Positions 58,701 to 64,000 of a stretch of DNA of 64,000 nucleotides are shown piece by piece (position 1 is the first letter of the stretch; each line of letters opens with the position of its first letter). The position numbers were made by a program, and so were the translations under genes. The DNA comes from Kingdonia uniflora (lineage: Eukaryota > Streptophyta > Magnoliopsida > Ranunculales > Circaeasteraceae): assembly GCA_014058105.1 (NCBI GenBank), contig JACGCM010002205.1:4836001-4900000 (forward strand), written 5' to 3'. The notes below the pieces were generated by a model, which ran no database searches, was not told the DNA's origin, and saw only the letters and a list, made by a program, of their open reading frames with translations.

Positions 58701-60910
58701 TGCTACTTCATAGTTGGCATGTATAAATTTCCTAGTTATGGTTTGTTAGTATTTACTTGGCAGTAAGAATCAAATTTCCAAGTTATGTTTTTTAGTTGCT
58801 ACTTGGTGTATGGGGATATCTGAGTTACTCATTTGCTTTGTTAGATTACCTAAGTTTGTTAGTTAAGTTGACTGTTTTTAATGAATGTATTTCATATGTA
58901 GATTTATATGCACATATATTAGAATTATACACATTTCTTGCTTACTGTGTGGCAATATTCACAACGGTGTTGCAGTATGGGCTATACGTGCAGTAGCATT
59001 TTCATTTACTCGTGATCATATTGCACCACAACACGTATTAACTACCTTGCTCTCAACAATATCTATATCTTCTCTAGTCAAGAAACAAATAAGCTGTTTT
59101 CATGTGTTATTTATAGTGTGTTTTGGGCCAGCTTTCTTGATTATGTTTTTTCTTTCCCGTCATATTCTTATGTTGGTGTTCTGTTTTGTCATAATAATAT
59201 ATTTTACAGGCAAAGTTGTTCACACGTAAAGCCTGCCTACATTTTGACTGAAATTTTTGAAACTTTTAATTCTGCTTTATTTCAATTTACTGTACTTTTA
59301 TTTATTTTACTTCCTCACTTTCGTACTGATCATTGGCCTGAATTCCATGCATCACAGGAATGAAAATCCTTTTTGGGCTATTTTCCAGCTTCAGGTTCTT
59401 TCTCTGGAAGTCCTAAGGGAGTCTGTGTATCCTTTTGAATGAAAACTTTGTTATGTAATGAAATTAATTCATATTTGTTGCCTTTCATGAAGAAGTGTCC
59501 AACTTACCATTTTCATTTTCATCTTAAACCTGTCAAACTGTTATCGAAGATAACATGTATACAGGTTAAGTTAAATATAAATGAATGCTCCTTCTTTATT
59601 TAGACCATGAGACTTATTGCAATTGATTATGCTGCAACTGAGGCGGTTGGGCCCAGTCAAGAATCAGCCAAACCCTGCCCAACTCAACTATGGATGTGAC
59701 CCGATGAATTAATTTGAGCCTAAAAGTAGTCTGTCACTTTGGGTGCTGAAAAAACTCAAGTTTAGCTCGTTGATTGAGATATTCAGAATAGCTTAAAAGA
59801 GGTAAAGTAAACAACCACCACCCACAGTTTCTTTTGTAAAGTTTCAAACGTATAAGTATATTGCCAACTTTTCACCTTTGTTTTGTATGATTGATATGGT
59901 AAAACTTATATACAAAATTCAATTTGGCGTGGGTCGAGCCACGGGTTTCAATCCGTCCAATATCTCAACTTAAACTCAAACGGATTCCTACCAGGCTTTG
60001 TTTTTTGAGCCGAGTTTAAATTTCTGATAGTCAGCCCAAACCCAATCAATATCTGAGTTTGGTTTTATGCTCTCAAGAAGCACCCTAATATTTCATAGCG
60101 GATAAAGTTTGGACTTTCTTTTCATCGTAACCTTTTAAATCGCTAGATCAGGAAGATGTAGTTATCTCACCCATATATTTGCTATGACATTCTTGTGAAC
60201 TTGTGGTGTTGTAGTATATTTCATGTAGTGGCTGTTGGTTGTGCAACCTTAACAATACTCCAGATTTGAAAATTTGAGTCAGCCCAAACCCAATCAATAT
60301 CTGAGTTTGGTTTTATGCTCTCAAGAATCACCCTATTATTTCATAGCGGATAAAGTTTGGACTTTCTTTTTATCGTAACCTTTTAAATTGCCAGATCGGG
60401 AAGACGTAGTTATCTCACCCATATTTTTGCTATGATATTCTTGTGAACTTTTGGTGTTGTAGTATATTTCATGTAGTGGCTGTTGGTTGTGCAACCTTAA
60501 CAATACTCCAGATTTGGAAATTTGAGCAATTTACAGTTTCTTTGTGAAAGCGGAAGAGTGCATAAATTCGCTAATAGCATTTGTTGGCCTACTTTCATGC
60601 TTCAAGAGCTACAAGCGCAGAGAATGGATTCAACTAGGGCTGCTTTGTTGTTTGATAATGCAACTAACGGCTCTTTTCTTCAATGTTGGAATGATTATGC
60701 TGTTAAATTAAGCAGAGTACTTTGTTCCTTTCTTCTGGCTGTTGAAGATCTCGAGTTTCATAGTGGCCAGTCATCCAATGTTCAAAGTGCCGTACAAGTA
60801 TCTTCAGTTTATTGTGAACTTTCTATAAAATGGGTCATGAAGGTTCTTGTCACTGTCTTTCCATTCATCAAGGCTTGCTCTAATCCAAATGAGCTTCCAA
60901 GCCATCTAAG
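40719..60910 (+). CDS. BCHB: BEACH domain-containing protein (BCHB-like), 5' portion, eight coding exons
   Basis: Coding exons: 40,719-40,840, 44,005-44,068, 46,748-46,964, 47,485-47,670, 49,719-50,048, 55,675-55,897, 59,358-59,426 and 60,512-60,910. Each has GT/AG borders, the phases join without error and there is no stop in 536 codons. Recognised segments include [13 protein letters not shown] (start), [76 protein letters not shown] and [20 protein letters not shown]. They match, from memory, the armadillo-like N-terminal part of plant BEACH-domain proteins, best BCHB. These are giant proteins of over 2,000 residues in membrane traffic and mRNA-granule biology; the DUF4704, PH-BEACH and WD40 parts must lie beyond 64,000. 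The start is chosen because upstream is an acceptor and UTR. Introns are long and transposon-filled. Confidence 0.85.
40841..44004 (+). other. Intron 1 (coding) of the BEACH gene
   Basis: 3.2 kb without recognisable genes. It holds a few short ORFs without motifs and a G/C-rich stretch near 42,860-43,500 that may be an old repeat. Phase 2 donor at 40,841, acceptor ttcttcag at 44,004. Confidence 0.6.
44463..45420 (-). pseudogene. LINE fragment with reverse transcriptase core
   Basis: The minus strand 45,357-44,944 has [33 protein letters not shown] and [10 protein letters not shown], the RT motifs of plant L1-type LINEs, here with intact F-V-D-D. Downstream to 44,463 sequence similar to the 3' part of the LINE at 52,045-55,310 follows (aatactttattgatca and gaaactttatg motifs), with internal deletions. 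It lies antisense in intron 2 and is truncated at its 5' side. Confidence 0.8.
45421..46747. other. Rest of intron 2
   Basis: AT-rich intron sequence without recognisable coding content, ending in the tatgtag acceptor before exon 3. Confidence 0.5.
48005..48470 (+). mobile_element. 5'-truncated LINE 3' end, sense to the gene
   Basis: About 460 bp read [20 protein letters not shown] and end in an A-run (ctaaaaaaac at about 48,459). The sequence is a near copy of the LINE 3' end on minus at 52,045-52,500 (both contain cgatggtgtggaatcatttt-like and ttccttaaaatcgtggtgg). It is a typical dead-on-arrival LINE insertion in intron 4. Confidence 0.85.
48471..49718. other. Rest of intron 4
   Basis: No gene recognised. 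A poly-T/A tract lies near 48,966. The intron ends with tattgcag before exon 5. Confidence 0.5.
50184..50640 (-). repeat. 271-bp tandem duplication in a LINE 3' region
   Basis: The segment containing aaagcagaaaatattct through the cccataa motif occurs twice, starting at 50,191 and 50,462 (period 271 bp, roughly 90 percent alike by eye). It lies just downstream (minus sense) of an RNase H-bearing LINE remnant and probably represents its 3' UTR. Confidence 0.8.
50640..52040 (-). pseudogene. RNase H-bearing LINE remnant (zf-RVT and RNase H)
   Basis: Reading minus: near 52,000 [16 protein letters not shown], then 51,790-51,700 [20 protein letters not shown] (zf-RVT start). After the solo LTR insertion follow 51,440-51,117 [20 protein letters not shown] and [20 protein letters not shown]. 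Next, 51,100-50,700 give RNase H motifs ([47 protein letters not shown]) broken by stops. This is the 3' half of a plant L1-type LINE; reverse transcriptase is missing. Confidence 0.75.
51456..51653. mobile_element. Solo LTR (198 bp) inside the LINE remnant
   Basis: It starts TGTTGG and ends CTACA, with flanks ggaat and agaat (4 of 5 identical), fitting a 5-bp target duplication. It interrupts the zf-RVT reading frame, which otherwise joins HNAI to PTES. It contains tatataaag three times (51,536, 51,555 and 51,571). Small size and lack of internal sequence suggest a solo LTR of a short LTR element. Confidence 0.75.
52045..55310 (-). pseudogene. LINE (L1-type), 5'-truncated, RT mutated
   Basis: The 3' end is marked by a poly-T run (52,045-52,061, poly-A on minus). 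Reading minus: pre-RT helical part (55,092-54,604, [20 protein letters not shown]), RT (54,241-53,434) with [29 protein letters not shown] and [10 protein letters not shown]. The usual Y/F-A-D-D is F-A-N-D. Then a connection region (53,591-52,844) and a zf-RVT end (52,681-52,234, [17 protein letters not shown]). No endonuclease or RNase H is present. Several frameshifts occur. It sits antisense in intron 5 of the BEACH gene. Confidence 0.85.
55989..57291. mobile_element. Long inverted-repeat (foldback-like) element, 1.3 kb
   Basis: The two halves are imperfect inverted copies. aaggtctttt and cttcggactttatga at the left pair with the right end read in reverse (aaggtttttt and cttcggaccctatga); gccacgtcgttt-aagtt-ggatgc occurs in both arms (56,168 and 57,094 reversed). 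Both arms contain a Pro/Asn/Lys-rich ORF-like stretch ([10 protein letters not shown] versus [10 protein letters not shown]). There is no transposase. It is probably a MULE-type or foldback non-autonomous element in intron 6; no target duplication was seen. Confidence 0.6.
57292..59357. other. Rest of intron 6
   Basis: No recognised gene. Short repeats: caactatag inverted repeats (57,750-57,800) and an (AG)n run (58,260-58,280). It ends with the atcacag acceptor. Confidence 0.5.
60031..60526. repeat. 248-bp tandem duplication spanning the intron 7/exon 8 border
   Basis: Two adjacent copies (60,031-60,278 and 60,279-60,526) differ at only a few bases. Each includes the polypyrimidine region, the ctccag acceptor and the first exon bases (atttg.aaatttgag). 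The second copy's acceptor (60,509-60,511) leads into the full exon. The first copy's acceptor (60,261-60,263) leads into 15 bases of exon-like sequence and then back into intron. Confidence 0.9.
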
Positions 60911-62339
60911 GTCAGTGTTTGAGTTATAGACTAGATGTTCTACTAGTTTCATCATCATATATTAGTTCTTGTCAGCCAATATTCTACATTATATATACCG
61001 ATGCTTGTATCCTGGTATTAACCAGATAGGGCATAGCTAGTCTTACTCATTGTAAATTTAAAATTAGCTTTATGGTGAATTTTGTTTGAAATATTCCTGG
61101 GGAAATTGCTGTCTTTGAGAGCTATATCCTTCAACAAAAAAGAAAGTTCCAGGTGCTCCAACAGGGGTAATATATATTCACAAGAATGGTTCCGGCCATG
61201 CCAACAAACAGAACTACATAATAGTTCAAGGTTCCCCAATCGAGATGCACTCTTCCAAACCATACTACACGATACCTTGCTTGGAGGTAGCCCAATACCT
61301 GATGTTCCGAGAGTGTCCATACAATCACCTGATAGAAATAAGACCATTTCCCTATCTTAAATCTGGCATCTTTCCAAGCAGACTACCCAATCATATTGAG
61401 ACGAAGGTGCCAGATGATTTATCACGCCGATCATGATCAGACAAGTAACCACTTACCCTTAAAGAATAAAGACGCACGGAAGCTCAAACATAGCTCACTT
61501 ACCCTTCCTTTCAAGGAAAATGTGATATGCCACAGATCGTCTACATCCCTACGACGTCTCTGTGTAGATTATTATTTCTATTAATTTTAGTATCATTTAT
61601 ATTTAGGAACTTATTATTTTAATTGCATGGAATAATGAATTTCTTTTGATTAAGTTTCCACTTTTGTTGGGACTCTTTATTTTATAAAAGGAGGTCCTTA
61701 GTTTTAGGATTTATTTTCAGTTTATGTTTGAGAATTAATAAAATCCAGTTTTCTTAAGCGAAGTTGAGTTTTTTTATACATGATTTATGCTTCCATCAAA
61801 TTGTGTTTTTTTATACATGATTTATGCTTCCACCAAATTGTGTTTTTTATTAGAATGTCTGCCTTTATAGCGAGGATTGGGTGTCTGAATGATTCCATGC
61901 AGTTTCCGGGCTCAATATACTCACTTTTATATTAGTTACTCACCCTTTGTTATATCGTATTTGGGTTAGTGTTCTATTTCATCTCAAGCATATTCTATAT
62001 ACACCACATATTGTTATGGTGTATGGAGTTCTATTCCAAGAAATTGCTTGTTACACTCCCGCAATTCTCACCTACTTGTCGTGACTTTTATGAATGCTGG
62101 TTGGGCTGGATCTGACACATATTAGAGATCTATACTTGGATATTGTACATTTTTGGTGGTAACGTTGTCCATTCGTCGAGTAACCTCCTCTCTCTCCCTC
62201 CCCGCCCTCTAGGATATCTCTAGTTCTTTCCTTCAAAGGGAAGAAACAGATAGCTGAATCTTTCTTAAGTCATCCAAATCCTTCTGAAAGCTTTTAATGA
62301 TCTAGGCCAAAATAAAGAAGCTCAAGCAGACCCGCCTGC
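60911..62339. other. Intron 8, left part
   Basis: No gene recognised. Overlapping ORFs at 61,018-61,584 on both strands have no known motif and may belong to a decayed element. A 37-bp tandem repeat (atacatgatttatgcttcca...) occurs at 61,776 and 61,813. Confidence 0.4.
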
Positions 62340-64000
62340 TACAAACTCAAATAATATGCAATAAAACATCTAAAGTAACAGTCCTACTCCTAGAATTAGC
62401 GCAAACCAGCAGAATCTGTAGTAAGGATGAAAAGGAACTTCTATTTTCTTTAAGAGCCCAGGTCTTTATCAAAACACTCCTCATCTACTGCATTTTCAAA
62501 GCTTGCTCTATGGGCACATTCATTAGCACTAAAATTAGCCTCTCTCCATGAGTGTTCAATTTGCATCAAACTCTTTTTGTACTTCCATTTAGTATGAAGT
62601 TATTTAGGGATCACATCAGCTTTGAAAGCTCCAGCAGCAGCAGCAGCAGCCTTGGAGTCTGTCACTATCAGCAGTCTTCCCAACCCCTTTGAGTGAGCTC
62701 TCACTGCAGCAGCAAGCTTACACTCACATTCAACCCTGTCAGATGTAGTTATTCCGATGTTTTTCAAGTACACACCCTTTATGGGCCCCACATCCTCACT
62801 GAAAAGCCAAGCCATACTCTGCGGTCCTGGATTACTCCTGCTGAATCCGTTACAAATACAGTTTGCCTTTATTTCACCTTGTCTAAGAAGATTCCAATAA
62901 CAAGTTCTTACTTGAGTGGGTCTTCCAATTTTACAGCTCACTCCCTGTGCAGAAATCATTCTCAAATCTTAGGCTGTGTTCTTCACAGTCCCTCTAGATC
63001 TTTTAGTAGCATTTCTGATTTGAGTGTGGATATTTGTTTTTGCAGCAACATAAGTTCCTGTAGGCTCATCATGGGATATTTTATTCGTTGTGTACCAGAT
63101 GCAGGCTAGGATTGATAGAACAGTATTTATTCAGAGATCCTGCACATAAGAACTCATGTCGTTTGTAACTTTAAAAAACGATTAGGCATAGTTCAATGTA
63201 CAAGAGAGTTTAAAAATGTTCAAACCCCACCACCAAATATATTGAGTAAATGAGCAGTGCAAATATAGGTGACTCACAGTTTCACAATTTGCAGTGTATA
63301 AGTAACATCTTGAGGCCAAGTACACACCCTGCTTTTAGATTCTATCATCTGTAGAAAGAGCAATGCTAAAAATTCTCCATGTTAGATTATTATTTCTTGG
63401 AACTGAGTTTGACCTCCGTAGAATATTTTTCAACCAGCAGATATTATAATTGTCTTCTTTCTGATGTGCTCATGGGCTGCTTGGACTGTAAAGTTACCTT
63501 GCAATTGAGGTTTGCTGATACATTTATCTGAGCCTGTAACATTAGCAAAAATGTTAAAGGAATTTACTCCTACAGATTGGAAGAGTCTTACGGAAGGATT
63601 GTCTGTGATCCAGGTTCCACTGTTTTACAGTTTTCCAACATAAGTTTTCAGACTAACCATGGAATCTTCTCCCCGCACATGATCTGAGATAGGAGTATCT
63701 AGAACCCAATTGCCATTCCAAATGTTGATTTTGTCCCTTGTAGAAATAAACCATAAAGACTGATGTTTCATCTACAAGTATGCTTTTTTAACTCCCTTCC
63801 AGATAGAAGAATTCTTATAATAGCTAATAACCTCACCAGTTCCAGTGAAGTACTTTGCCAGCATGTATTCAGCCCAAGCTCCTTCTTTATGCACTATTTT
63901 CCAGGCCATCATCATCAGCATAGCCATGTTAATGTCTTTAACACCTTCAGAGTGAGGCTTACAACATTTGTCCCTAGCAGCAGTGTTGTTTTTCGTTTGG
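62340..64000 (-). pseudogene. RNase H-bearing LINE, 3' part, running off the window
   Basis: Minus-strand pieces: 63,975-63,780 (VKDINMAMLMMMAWKIVHKE, WAEYMLAKYF, SIWKGVKKAYL), 63,590-63,300 (zf-RVT-like, broken), 63,060-62,600 (NPGPQSMAWLFSEDVG, LLIVTDSKAAAAA, RNase H blocks) and 62,590-62,480 (HSWREANFSANECAHRA, the last RNase H block). The order is that of plant L1-type LINEs carrying RNase H. RT would lie beyond 64,000. Stops and frame changes are present. A CAG/GCA microsatellite (62,632-62,652) lies inside the RNase H part and gives an Ala run. Confidence 0.8.

Noticed and set aside
58796..59363. Hydrophobic plus-strand ORFs suggesting a membrane protein
   Set aside because: AT-rich intron DNA yields Phe/Leu/Ile-rich frames by chance; overlapping frames look alike and there are no motifs or splice support.

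Overview
The window is nuclear DNA of a flowering plant, probably a eudicot. It has spliced genes with GT/AG introns, a plant BEACH-family gene, plant-type transposons and an endogenous pararetrovirus, AT-rich introns and many microsatellites. There is no prokaryotic operon structure. Species cannot be named from the sequence.

Layout. 1-1,500: LTR-like and unassigned DNA. 1,500-10,860: decayed Mutator-like element A, with a FAR1-type MULE transposase (+) facing a convergent plant-mobile-domain (PMD)/coiled-coil/OTU-like gene (-). 10,909-11,419: small inverted-repeat element. About 11,450-13,440: Helitron-like segment with a classic 3' end (hairpin plus CTAG), carrying a PPR fragment and another exon-like ORF. 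13,469-27,411: Mutator-like element B with roughly 160-bp terminal inverted repeats, a 100-codon ORF, a FAR1 DNA-binding-domain remnant (+) and a convergent PMD/coiled-coil/OTU-like gene (-). Element B also carries about 30 copies of an 18-bp palindrome spaced at about 51 bp. Its PMD coding region is split by a 4.26-kb CACTA-like element (21,411-25,672). That insert carries exons that look like glutathione peroxidase and a WEB-family protein, plus a LINE RNase H piece. 27,421-34,740: a decayed endogenous caulimovirid on the minus strand. 34,741-39,272: unassigned, repeat-like DNA. 39,281-40,224: hAT-like MITE. 40,225 to the window end: 5' part of an apparently functional gene for a BEACH-domain protein (closest remembered match: plant BCHB). 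Eight coding exons are in consistent phase, and the long introns are filled with LINE pieces, a solo LTR and a long inverted-repeat element.

How the pieces relate. Elements A and B share one gene plan: a FAR1-type transposase convergent with a PMD/coiled-coil/OTU-like gene. They therefore look like two members of one MULE lineage at different stages of decay. A keeps the transposase core; B keeps the termini and the better-preserved OTU-like ORF. The palindrome array, seen only inside B, is the strongest unexplained signal. The likely host gene is the BEACH gene, with a MITE immediately upstream of its 5' UTR. All identifications rest on reading motifs by eye; no database search was run.
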